Of a stretch of 64,000 nucleotides of DNA, positions 30,742 to 41,702 are shown in pieces. The position numbers were made by a program, and so were the translations under genes. Positions within the stretch are counted from its first letter, which is position 1. Each line of letters begins with the position of its first letter. This stretch comes from Zygaena filipendulae (taxonomy: Eukaryota; Arthropoda; Insecta; Lepidoptera; Zygaenidae): positions 15,840,001 to 15,904,000 of the forward strand of contig OU015649.1 of the NCBI GenBank assembly GCA_907165275.2. Reading direction: 5' to 3'. Below the pieces are notes generated by a model that saw nothing but the letters and a program-made list of their open reading frames with translations, did not search any database and was not told the origin of the DNA.

Positions 30742-31375
30742 CAATACACTTTTAATTCCTTAAAACCGTTTACGAGATGCACTTGTACGTATATACCTAC
30801 ACAAGAATTGCTCGTTTAAAGTTATAAAATGATGATTATACTTAAAATAGTGATGTACTACGATATTAAATAGTACCTACGTACGTCCTACACGATTGGA
30901 ATGTTGCGGGTATCTAGTGCGCGAGGTGCCGGCTGCGGTTGCGGCTGGAGCAATTAATTTTTGCACACCCGACGTTATTTAGTGTGAAGTATTTGCTACA
31001 TAATATCACTAATAAATTGTGGTTCATATTATATTGTTATAATTTAGGAATATTACGTCGCAAAATTTTATTAATTATTCTGATTTCGCTTACTAAAACA
31101 GTTTCATCGCGAATACATCGGAAAATTATTTATTTTTATTTATTCATTTGTTTTATAAAGAACGTTATGATTTGCTACGACAACGTAGCAATTGCTACGG
31201 CGTAGCACATGACAAACTTCTCAATAGATCCACTTCTTTTGCACTCGTTCTGACGGCAGAAAAAATCTTATTAAAACCAACGTGGATCTAGAGTTCAAAG
31301 AAACACAAGAGTCCAAATTCGTATAAATTAATTAATTTTTATATTTACTTATAAGTAGTGCTTTCAATTTATCCA
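30742..31375. other. AT-rich stretch with GCTACG palindromes
   Basis: Bases 31165-31207 contain three GCTACG...CGTAGC words in tandem. Bases 30895-30955 are GC-balanced (GCCGGCTGCGGTTGCGGCTG). No exon is supported. Confidence 0.4.
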
Positions 31376-31500
31376 GACAATTATAAATGCTAGTGTGTTT
31401 ATTTGTTTGTCAGGTTTCCAGAGGTACAGAAAAGGACATACAATACTTTTTGTCTCCGACTCCGAAATTAACGCAAATTTAGCCACCGGAACAGGTAGTA
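31376..31500 (+). mobile_element. Helitron-like element, deleted copy
   Basis: ACAATTATAAATGCTAGTGTG at the left, GAGGTACAGAAAAGGACATA in the middle, ACCGGAACAGGTAGT at the right, where CTAG has become GTAG. Confidence 0.78.
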
Positions 31501-31810
31501 CATATATTTTAATGCGTTCATTACTTCTAATGAACTTCTATAGCTTAAATGAGCTCATCTAATGAAAGCGCCGCAACGGATTAGCGCAAGCTCTCGCACG
31601 TGAATCCCACTGTTGTATGTAAAGGGTTTAAACGCGAGCCCCTCGGGGAAAAGCGGCTGCATTTGCCAGTTCTAGTTACGGCGTGTTTGTCTGAGCTACA
31701 CCTAACATGTTAATATAGTCGATGTTCTTCAACAATTAAGAGTACAAAATGCCAACAGTTCGTTTATTTTTTAAGAAAAAAAAAAGACCTGTATTCATTT
31801 CATAGACTCA
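31501..31810. promoter_or_regulatory. Candidate regulatory island
   Basis: Bases 31540-31690 are single-copy and balanced (GAAAGCGCCGCAACGGATTA, CCCCTCGGGGAAAAGCGG). No repeat or coding hallmark. Confidence 0.3.
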
Positions 31811-31970
31811 CTAGCGGTTCCCCGCGGTTTCCGCGTTAATTTTATAGTTCCCGCGGGAATTCCGGGATTTCATTAAAATCCAGTCAGTTGTTTTTGCGTG
31901 AAAGAGTAACAATCATCCATGCACATACATCCATACATGCAAACTTTCGCGTTTATAATATTAGTAAGGA
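31811..31970 (-). mobile_element. Helitron-like element, short complete copy
   Basis: 160 bp with both ends intact: CTAGCGGTTCCCCGCGG and AATATTAGTAAGGA, flanked by A and T. It lacks the central GTCCTTCTCTGTACC block. Confidence 0.92.
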
Positions 31971-34035
31971 TAATGAAACTGGTGATATCATCTGATGAAT
32001 ACCTATTATTCAACTATGTCAGCGGTTCAAAAAGAAACATTCAAGGGAGTGAAACTGCAATGAAAACCTAGTTTTAGAGTATTACAGTGCTTTACATACC
32101 TGCATTACTAGATTATTAAAATGTAAATTAATTTTGTCACGATTTAAAAAGTTTGCACGAATAATGTGGCGTTTATGATTGAATTTTTTTTTTATATAAC
32201 GTGATTCCAACTGAAATGGTTGACCGATAAAGCCACCGGCACACTGGTACTGACACGCCGCGACGTAGCACCGCAGCCCCGTCGCCGCCGGCCTCTACGT
32301 CTCTAACAAGCGACACGGCTCGTCACACTAACAAGCGAAGCGCCTGCACTTTTCCCAGTTGATTATTGCATTTTTACCGAAGACTTATACTCGTAGCAGC
32401 AATAACATGTGGGCAACCGAATTTCGTCTGTAATTTTAGAAAATTTAATACCTTTTAAACTTTTTATTTAACATCATTCTTGTAATTTTATAATAATAAC
32501 ATTGTAAAGGAGAATAACTGGTAAGTTTTATTTTTGTTTTACAAAATAATTTAGTCAATGAAAACTTTTTGAAATGATAATATACTCGTACACACTTAGG
32601 TGCAGAATAGTAGGCAAACGTATAATGAAATTCATCTAAGGCTAAGTTAGATGTAACGTTTTCATTCTAGTTCGCAACTCTGTGAGGTCGTCATACAAAC
32701 GGTTGAAGTTTACCATAGCAACTGCAATAGAAGTTTTGCAGTGGGCCGTAAATAAAGTCAAAGTATACACTTTATTCGCTAGTTCATTGCACACTCGTGG
32801 AGCAAAGTAGTAGTTGAGTTTATAGCACGCGTCGAGCCGTGAGCCGTCGCCGCAAGACGGGGTCGGGGCGGGGCGGGGAGGGGCGCTTGTTTAATTGAAA
32901 GTTAGCGCGTCTCGCGCGGCCCGTGTGCAGTACCCCTAATAACAGCGCACTGTTGCGGCGAGGCACTGCATCGTGATTGCACTTTGATTATAAAAAAAAA
33001 AAAAACAAAATGAATACTTACTAGCTATAAATAATGCTAATTATTAAATGCCAGACCTTAGTCGCACGCTACACGTTCTGATATTACCTACGAGTTTTGT
33101 ACCTAACCACTAGCATTTTCACCCGATTGAACTTCGGTGCCTATTCCGGAAATGAGGGTCGTGGAATTTCAAGCATATTGAAATCATTGCAATGAGAAGA
33201 GTCATTCTTTTAAACCGACTTCCAAAAAGGAGGAGGTTCTGCATTCGGCTCTATGTATGTTTTTTTTATGTATGCTCTCTTTCAAAATGTACTAAAACTT
33301 CAACGCATCGAAATTAAAAACTCGATGATTTAAGACACGGAAATATTAAATCTATATGAAATGAAATAATATCTCAATCACAAATTATATATAAAAGTCA
33401 TCAAGTCGGTTTAATATGAGAATAAAACCTGTCGAAATATCGCCGGTCGATTTTGCACACAAAACTAAAAATACTCCGTTACATAATAAAATATTTTACT
33501 GCCCCAAAAGAGATAGATAGAAACTAAGTCAATAAGAGAAAAGACAGAGCAAAACGCGGCCTTACAGAATGTTACTGTTCTTCTGGTATTTTTCGTTTCA
33601 TTTGGTGGCTGGCAGTGACAAATCTATGTTGTATGTTGTTTTTTTTTTCTCACGGCTACTAATTATCAAGTTTCAGGAAGTTATGAGCATTTTCGCGTCT
33701 ATCGTCCCGCCTACATTGCCGCTCTAGTTCCTAAATTCGTTTCTCTGTGGTCCCAAAACACCAGCTAATATACGTACAGCAAATGACACGGGTAGTGCAT
33801 GTTGTGCGAGGCTGCCCCGCGAATTCCGCGTCCATACATTGCAATAATACGAGCGCATCGAGCCTGTACTTAGCATTTAGCTAATGTCGAACACGGCCAT
33901 TTCGAACTTCCCGCGCCGCTAACTGGCGCCACGCACGCGAGCTGCGCCACTCCACGTCGCCAATTCACGACGAAATTGCAGACCCTCGGGCCGGGGCGGG
34001 AGTACAGCAGGAACCGGGATAGAATATATATATTA
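31971..34035. other. Unique stretch with GC islands and one repeat end
   Basis: Bases 32230-32350 (CGACGTAGCACCGCAGCCCC) and 33780-33990 are balanced, CpG-rich candidate regulatory islands. Bases 32708-32722 (GTTTACCATAGCAAC) are RFX X-box-like. Bases 32858-32884 are a G-quadruplex-prone run (GGGGCGGGGCGGGGAGGGG). Bases 33213-33285 are one end of a repeat (AAACCGACTTCCAAAAAGGA) seen inverted at 50560-50583. Confidence 0.4.
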
Positions 34036-34337
34036 CTAGCTGTGCCCCGCGGTTTCACCCGCAGGAAAGGTTTTTATACAACAACTTTTTTTCCCGACAT
34101 CCGATTTCAATGAAACAAAGCCTATATGTAGCTCCAGGCTATGCTTAATCTACCTGTGAAAACCGCATGATAATCGGTTTAATAGATGCGGGGATTATCG
34201 CAAACAGACAGACAGAAAAGAATTATAAAAACTTTTTTTTTGGGCTTGGTTACTCTTCTTTTATCACCCCTCTCAATTTTAGGCAAAAATATTAAATGTA
34301 CAGAATCGCGGATTCTACTCTTTTATTATAGTATAGA
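34036..34337 (-). mobile_element. Helitron-like element, short form of the 540-bp subfamily
   Basis: It begins CTAGCTGTGCCCCGCGG and ends CTTTTATTATAGTATAGA before T. Compared with 16277-16816 it lacks the central 240 bp but shares AAAGCCTATATGTAGCTCCA and ACAGACAGACAGAAAAGAAT. Confidence 0.93.
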
Positions 34338-36140
34338 TATTCTTTTTATGAAAATAAAAATGCAAATTCCTCGCGCCCGCGCCGCAATTTGATGCCGTAA
34401 ACAGCTATTATGCCTAAATGTTTTTCGATGCTTGAAGGATTTTCGCCGTGAATAAAATAATAATAAAGCCATCGCGACTTTGCTGAAAGTTTTTCGCCTA
34501 CATTTTTGTGAGGCTCTTTAGGTTGAGAATGTATAATATGTGTAAGTGTCTTACTCGGGAAACCACAACTAAATCATATCAATACATTTGCAGTCTTCTA
34601 TATGGTTTAGAAAAAATAATATATAGCCAAGTACTTATGTGTCGCAGTCAGCGTTTCGATAGTTTAGAGGGCCTAATTGGAGCGACAAAATCCAACAACA
34701 ATAGTATGAATGAATGAATGAAAAACAATTAATTGACCGCCACAAACAGTACAATGACAAAAAACTTATAGAACAGAAAGTATGAAGTGGCTCCAAAGAG
34801 CGGTCTTATCGCAGTACTAGGTTGGTACCAACTGACAGTTGTTGTTGGATTTTGTCGCTCCTTATTTATGTCATTGTTAGTCTCAGCTTAGTTTAAAAGT
34901 ATCAGTGACGATATTCTGGTGTAACAGTTAACCTTGGGGCTCACTGAGCAACCAGTTTGAATAGAAAGAAAAAGGAATCGTCTGTTGGTTTTGTGCAGTT
35001 TCGTGTTTACACCACTTGCAAACTTTTCTGAATATCATTTTACTAAAAGAGATGGCATTACACCAAACATTTCCTACGTATACTTTATGTTGCCGTATTT
35101 TTAATAAACAAATATTAACGTCACAGGAAATCCTATTAATCATTTACTTAATCAACAATACTGAGCTTTTCGCGACGGAATTGTTGAAATTTTATCAAAT
35201 ATTCCGCTCGGGTGGATGCAACACAATTAACGGCGACGGGGTCGCGTCGCGCCGAGGTATTTAATTAGTCGAATTATCGAGCTCATCCAGATAGCTTCTC
35301 GGGGCATTGTAATTACGAAGCAGCCGGCCTCCTTTGAGGAGGCCTCTCGTACTAATTAGCTAGTAATAATTAGCAGAGACAGGATCCAGATATTCTCGGA
35401 TATTAGCTGTCGAGCTTATAGAGTGGAATCCTTCGATGTTCGTTTACACAACACGGCTTAAGATTTACTTATGCAGGGTGCGCCTTTGTCATGTGCCATT
35501 GGAACGTTAACACCGATATCACATTGTTTACGTCAAGGGTAGGTACAGGAGTGCGGTGATTCTAGAAGTGTAAAATATTATGATAAAGTTGATGCATTTA
35601 ATGATATATTATGTACATTGTAGTTCAAAATGAATGAATGAATGCACCGAAACGAAACCATAATCCGCTTAGTGTTTTTGTCCTGACACTCGTTCAAGTG
35701 CAGTCAAACTTTAACCGACATTGTTATGCAAATAAAGAGTTGAAACGCTGTCGTTAAAAAGTCTACTAACTTTAAACGAGCAATTCTTGTAATAATATAA
35801 TCTGAATCTTGGAAACGGCTCCAACGATTTTCAAGAAATTTAATACGAAGGAGGTTTTAGGGGCGATTAATCGACCTAGCTAGGTTTAATTTTTAAAAAA
35901 CGTCGTTTTATCAATGACAAATTAGTGTTTGGTACTGCTTTTCTAACAACAGATGGCGCTATAATCACAACGAGCGAAGGTCAGTCGCCAGATATTTTTA
36001 CATTGTGCGATACAAAAATATGTGCTTAAGGTGCATACAGGAGTGAAACTAGAACCACCTGTTATTAAAAAACATATCATCTCATTTAAAAATAAATCTA
36101 TAGTAGAGTATATTTCATAAAAAAGGGTAAATAAAAGTAG
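34338..36140. other. Unique stretch; regulatory island and repeat fragment
   Basis: Bases 35205-35430 hold CAATTAACGGCGACGGGGTC, AATTAGTCGAATTATCG and CTAATTAGCTAGTAATAATT, dense homeodomain-type sites in a GC-balanced context. Bases 35805-35925 (GAAACGGCTCCAACGATTTT to CGACCTAGCTAGG) resemble a repeat recalled from insects; no second copy here. (GAAT)n short runs at 34708 and 35633. No exon. Confidence 0.4.
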
Positions 36141-36232
36141 TTTTTTTTTTTAATTTTGCATTTTGTCACAGGGGGCAATAGAAACCTGCGACACCAGAAG
36201 GCATGCAGGTGCGTTGCCGGAATTGCAATGGC
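36141..36232 (-). mobile_element. Retroelement 3' end fragment
   Basis: A poly-T tract then TTTTGTCACAGGGGGCAA, TGCGACACCAGAAGGCATGC and AGGTGCGTTGCCGGAATTGC. The start matches 15588 and 19325. Confidence 0.68.
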
Positions 36233-36895
36233 AACTGGTATTGCAACAACATAAAAATATTTAGTTGAAAAGGGGTCAAGAATTGTCGATTTTGGCACTT
36301 TTTGTTTAAAATTTTTAATACTAAGTTTATAGGTAAATGCTGTACAATTAATTGTAACTACACTACTACTAATACTGCATATTCTACTGTGGATTTTTTT
36401 ACCGGAATATTATCGTACTTATATGATTTTCAGAAAGGGTGGCGCTAACTTCACTTCTGTTAACATAATACAGTTCTCTAAAATAGAGTTCCTTCTACTA
36501 AAAGTAATTAAGTTAATAATAAAAGTGGCAACTCATAATATTTTTTGTGGAAAAAAGGCAACATTCTCGATGCTCGTCTTTGTGAGCCGTCGGGAGGCAA
36601 ATACGAACGAAATTAAGTGTCAGAAGCACAACATAAATCTTATGACAGGCGCGGGGGAGCGCCGGGGCCGGCGGGGGCCGGGGGGAGGGAGGTTGTGAGG
36701 TCTGTACGCCGCGAGGTTTTTAAACAATCACGCTGTGACGTCACGTCCGCGTCACGTGGTCCCAGAGCTCCTGCATTATCTACGGGCTTCTGGCCCTCCT
36801 ATTGTTACATCAGTCTGTTAATTACCAGGAAATGGTCCCAAACTACGCGGACCTTGTACTTTGGTTACCAGACAATCAATATAATATTTGTATAG
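36233..36895. other. AT-rich, then G-rich island
   Basis: Bases 36645-36700 are a strongly G-rich patch (GGGGCCGGCGGGGGCCGGGG) with G-quadruplex potential, and 36736-36743 is a CRE octamer. Open frames across it are GC-driven. Confidence 0.45.
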
Positions 36896-37046
36896 CTTTT
36901 TGCTGTGAATACGCACTTATACACACTTATGATACATTCTAAATAAACAACCAGCCTACGTATGTTTTCTGAGATGCGGGGATCGAGCCCGATACCCGGG
37001 GCGTAGCAGTTAAGTTCGCTTGCCACCACACCAATAGAGTCATGCA
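36896..37046 (-). mobile_element. tRNA-derived SINE, second family (S2)
   Basis: On the minus strand: A-box-like TTGGTGTGGTGGC, then B-box GGGCTCGATCCCC about 40 bases on, then a body (ACGTAGGCTGGTTGTTTATT) with TGTATCATAAGTGTGTATAA. Different from S1 in body and head. Confidence 0.75.
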
Positions 37047-37396
37047 AAAATATCGAACGGTGTTAGTTAGTACCTAATTGAAATACCAATTATAGTAAAT
37101 TAAACCTTTTTTCTTTTCTAAGATACAGTTTTAAGCTTCAGAATGAAGCTCAACGTTGATTATTACTAGAAATTATTACTATTCAAGCACAGTTACTTAC
37201 AAGGTTTAACTAAGTGTTGAATAATTATGTAAAACATGAGCGGTGTCCGGAATCCATAGAAAAGTGTGAATATGGCGACTAATGAGCTTTATGTCAAATT
37301 TGACACACGACAGTAAACGGGTCATTGTGCAAAGTGGCCGACACAGAGAAAATTATATATTATTATTATCTATCTATAATAATATATTATTATTAT
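37047..37396. other. AT-rich spacer
   Basis: (TTA)n short arrays at 37355-37396 directly before the next Helitron. Nothing else. Confidence 0.5.
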
Positions 37397-37583
37397 CTAG
37401 CTGTGCGCCACGGTTTCACCCGCGTGAGTTTTGGAATTCTTGCAGGAAATATTTTTTTTTCTGAAATAAAAGTAGCCTCAATTAATCCTTATAGTTATGT
37501 ATCTGCCAGTGAAAGGCCCGTTAAAATCAGTCCAGCCGTTTGAGAGATTAGCCGGAATAAACAGACAGTACAGCACACACGTT
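37397..37583 (-). mobile_element. Helitron-like element, subfamily D
   Basis: It begins CTAGCTGTGCGCCACGG and has CTGCCAGTGAAAGGCCCG and GAGAGATTAGCCGGAATAAA as in 20402-20690. The 5' end is lost. Confidence 0.85.
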
Positions 37584-37611
37584 AGTTTCGAGATTTTCAA
37601 TTCATAGAATA

Positions 37612-37740
37612 CTAGCGGTGCCCTGCGGTTTCACCCGCAGTAATTTCGGAGTTTCCGCGGAAATTCCGGGATATTACGTATAAACCTTCCTCTTAAATCA
37701 CTCTATCTACTGGTGAAAGGCGCATTAAAATTGGTTCAGT
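37612..37740 (-). mobile_element. Helitron-like element, truncated
   Basis: It begins CTAGCGGTGCCCTGCGG and keeps ACTGGTGAAAGGCGCATTAA. It stops at a TTATGTTATT-rich array (37741-37775). Confidence 0.85.
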
Positions 37741-37902
37741 ATTTTATGTTTTATGTTATTTTATGTTATGTTTATGATACCTAAATATACCACTTTTAGG
37801 AAATGAAATTATTTATTAATTGAAATATTTTGAACTTAAATTTTTCATGATAACTATTATCATATAACAAACTAAAGACTCCTAAGATTATTATTATCTA
37901 GC

Positions 37903-38093
37903 TATAATACTTACCGGAATGTGAGTTTATTTGTTTGTTTGTTGTTGCTTTCAAGCCTTAACGGCTCAACTTAATCATCATGAAATTTTGCATCGATCTC
38001 AGAGGTACAGCAAAGGACTTGGGGTACCTTTTATTCCGGAATTCCTGCGGGAACTTCGAAATTATCGCGGGTGAAACCGCAGAAAACAGCTAG
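37903..38093 (+). mobile_element. Helitron-like element, standard subfamily B
   Basis: It contains GTGAGTTTATTTGTTTGTTT, AACGGCTCAACTTAATCATC and GAGGTACAGCAAAGGACTTG and ends GAAACCGCAGAAAACAGCTAG before T. Confidence 0.9.
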
Positions 38094-40620
38094 TAAATTA
38101 ATAAATTACATATTAGGTCCAATCATACTAAACATCTATGCACGACTCAATAAAGAATTGTCGAATCGATTGTCAGTTAAACTCTAGTTGTGGGAGCCAT
38201 ATTCGGCAGGTATTCCTTTGACACGCGCCGAGCTGTCGGCACCGTTTGAAGTGAACAGGAGCCGTGCAGTATCCAACAGACAGGATCGTCGCAGAATATT
38301 TGAGTATTCCGCCACCACGACTTATATTATCGGTTTGATCTGTTTTATGCACCTATGACGTATACAAAGATAGAAAGCTACCCTGAAAAGACTACGCTCA
38401 GAAGTTTTCATTAAGAAAATACTTTTTTCGGTATTTCTAGTTTCGAATTCTTTTACATATTAATTTTTTATATAGCACAAGTAAAAGTACAGATTTAGTG
38501 ACAAACTTAATACCATACCTAATTTTCTTCATCCGTTAAGTATTGTAACATAATTAAAGATTTGTACAGAGAAACGGTTTCGTAAGTTTTTGTATTTTGC
38601 ATTATTATCTAAAGTTTTGGCTACCTATTTTGGTTCTTCTAGATCTCTTTTTGGTTGTCACGGACCACTTGCATTCCGCATACAACCATAGCGGGTTGGT
38701 GTCGGTCACAGAGATTAACTGAGATTCAACCAACCGGCAAAACAATTAATTAGAAACCTAAATAGCAGCTATAAAACTAATCGCATTAGTGGCCTTATTG
38801 CTGTAATGTCCTTGTTTTGTTTTAGACCCTTACACTAGGATATAAGCTTAGTAATAAATATAGCAATTTTCATACATAGTAGAGCTCTTTTATAAATCAG
38901 CAAACAGTTGGCCCAAAGCGGCCCAAACTTTGTTAGCCTGTGCTCGACATAAGGGAGACTACGAGTATAACAATTAAGCCTTTACGTAGAAAAGAGTCAG
39001 TCAGTTTTTTTTTGTTGTAAGTGGATTTTGTTTTGTATCATAATGTTGTTTTGGACACCGCTATGTATAATATGTGTTAGTTTTTGAGACCGTCGGAAGC
39101 TCTGAAAAGGATTTGCAGTCTATGACAGATGTGTCAATTTTTTATCACTTAGTACTGGCTGAACGCATTATGTGCGAACGTCTGTTATAAAAAGAAAAAG
39201 AAAAAGTAGAACTGGGATTTTTACATTTGGTACGTCCATCTACTTCTCCCTCAAATGATTTCACGTTTCATTTTAAATCTAGATTATCTACTTCAACTTT
39301 ATAATCAACTGTAGTGGATATCCTTTGAAATGGTCAATATACTACGAAGGGGAGACATTTTAGATATTGGAGAGCAATTACTGTCAACTTACTTTTGTTA
39401 GATGGATGTAGCTAGCGGGAGCACACAGCGTTCTTTGTGCGAGCGGAGCCGGTATCCTTATTGTTGGTAAGACAAATGTGTATACTGAGCAGAATCTCTG
39501 CACAGAAGTAACTGAGAGAATACGTAGAAGTTTTTGATAGTTCCCAAATAGTCATTTGCAACTTACAATTTCAGCACAGAACAATGATTCAAAGAAACAA
39601 AACCATGACAAGTCCGTGTCGTAGCCATGGTAAGAAAGAGTCAGAAATTACAGAACAAATCTCTTCTTTAATCATTAAGTCATTTTTCACGTTTATTTGT
39701 GTGTACTCTTATGTCTCCGAACACAACGAAATTTTAAGTGATCTTCACAGCAATTTATTTTACAGAATTATTTCTTCCGGAAGTATACGTATAATATGAT
39801 AAACAGGGAGTTCACGAGTATTGAAATTTTCACGGGTGATAATAATAATTAAATAATTGGGTAATACTACCAGGTGTGTATGTAATTAAGAAAATAAACA
39901 AGAGCTGTAAATAAATACAAAAATATTTAACTAATCAGAATGAATCTACACGCAGTCTTAAATTTTTTACAATACGAAACCTTGAGAACTGTTTCAATGA
40001 ATTCGTGTAAAGTGACTGTTAGTTAATAGGTTAAAAATTCAATTTAAACCGAATTCTATAGCTGATTGTACGCGGTAACTAGAAAGGGCACGACTGCAAG
40101 CCAGTATGGAGGAGGAAAGCCGGGCTATTCATTTCCTTCTTACATCCTCGGAGCTCAAATCCCGATGTAATAAGCTCTCGAGCTCGTCACCGAACTATAA
40201 TTGGATGGCAACCAAGTAGGTATGCGCTGGGTAGGGTTCTATAGTCAGATAGCTAAGGAACCCTCAATTTTATCAAGTCCCTCGGGAACTCCGATATCAA
40301 CGCGGGTGAAAGCATGTATTTACTATACTAAATTGTATTTTAAGGCGATTATTGTTCTTTTTTTAACAAATTAATGTTTCGGATTTAGAATTTAACTTCT
40401 AACTAGAGTCTAGACAGTTACGAATTAGTCGGTCAGTTAGGACATAAACTTCTATCCATGAATATAGAGTGAAGTCCTAGTCAGTATGATAGAAGGTATA
40501 GGAAATGTAGTTCTGTGGTCAGTTATAATATCACCCAGTGGTCCTTCCCGCGCATGTGACTACATCTCACACATCATAAATCTACTAATCATTTGATGGG
40601 AATCCTCCGTCACTGTTCAC
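38094..40620. other. Long unique stretch
   Basis: Mostly AT-rich and free of the main repeat families to 40230. Bases 40085-40200 are a balanced island (GGAGGAGGAAAGCCGGGCTA). Bases 40270-40315 are a Helitron scrap (CCTCGGGAACTCCGATATCA). No exon is supported; the frame at 39584-39799 has no domain or splice evidence. Confidence 0.4.
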
Positions 40621-41383
40621 TAGGCGTCTTCCCCCCTCCCCTCCCTCCACACCCACCGGGTCCCCCACGTCTTATCCCGCCTACCCCGCGGCCGGCCGTC
40701 GCTTTGTCCGCGCTTATCGCCGCCCGCGCCCGTCCACTGCGGCGTCACAATGATTAACGAGCCGCCGCCCGAGACAAAACCCGCCTTGACACCTCGACAA
40801 AGCCGGTTACACTCGAATGTATATTTTGCACACTCGTCTCGCCCCCCGGCCCTCAGTATTGTGCGACGGTCAGTTTTTGCCGGCACACCGTCCGTTAAAC
40901 ATACCCCGGAGTTGGGAGTCATGATGCTTATCGCTTTTTTTATTTTACTAACTGTTTCCCGCTGTTTTATCCGCGTTTCGGAACCTCAGACACACAATTA
41001 CTGGGATAAAAGTATCCCACAGCTACTCTGGGACCTACAACTTTGTGCAAGAAATAACTTCAATCTCTTGCTCCGTCGTGATGAGAAACCAGACAAAGGC
41101 GATATCGCATTTTTCTATAATGTAACTGCTTACGTCATCACAGGTGGATAGTTAGGTACTGTATACAAGTATACACAAGTTAGGTACGAAACGAGCGACG
41201 AAATTCAATGTTCGATGCCTATCAGTACCCACATACACTTATCATTAGAGTTCCTTTTTGTTTTTTGTAATTTTTTTTTCCACATTAGGTACTTTAAATA
41301 TTAAATATAAAACTTCACCAAAAAAAATCAGCCTGCAACAGGTTAGCAGCTTTTGGTTGATACGCGACAAACTTACATAGAAT
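40621..41383. other. GC-rich island, then Helitron scrap and AT-rich DNA
   Basis: Bases 40621-40910 are C-rich and CpG-rich, a candidate regulatory element or promoter-type island. Bases 40950-41020 are a decayed Helitron head (CTGTTTCCCGCTGTTTTATC). The 133-codon frame 40750-41151 runs from the island through the scrap, so it is not a gene. Confidence 0.45.
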
Positions 41384-41702
41384 GGGCATGTTGACTAATT
41401 TTTTTTAGCCCGTCTCGTAGAATAATAAAAAAAATTTACTTGTATTTTTTATTTTTTTACGTAATCAAGAAATAACGGCGATAAAATGAGTTGAAATTTC
41501 GCGTGACGTCACTAACTAGTGCAGTTTGTATGGCGGCTTGTAGCGGTAAGTGACGTCACGAGCCCCCACCCTAAACTTTAATGCCTTTTATCTCTGTGTA
41601 TTTTCATTTATTTGAAAAATAAAAAATACGTGTCTAATGATTTTTAATTTTCTAAAAGACGGACTAATTAAAATTTGGATTTTCTAAAGTTGTCAACATC
41701 CC
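41384..41702 (+). mobile_element. CRE-bearing MITE (copy 4)
   Basis: The ends are GGGCATGTTGACTAATTTTT and TTGTCAACATCCC. CRE octamers at 41504-41511 and 41551-41558, 47 bp apart. AAT precedes and TATT follows, so AAT/ATT may belong to the terminal repeat. Confidence 0.95.

Noticed and set aside
40750..41151. 133-codon open frame
   Set aside because: It runs from a C-rich island into a Helitron head fragment and has no domain, signal or splice evidence.
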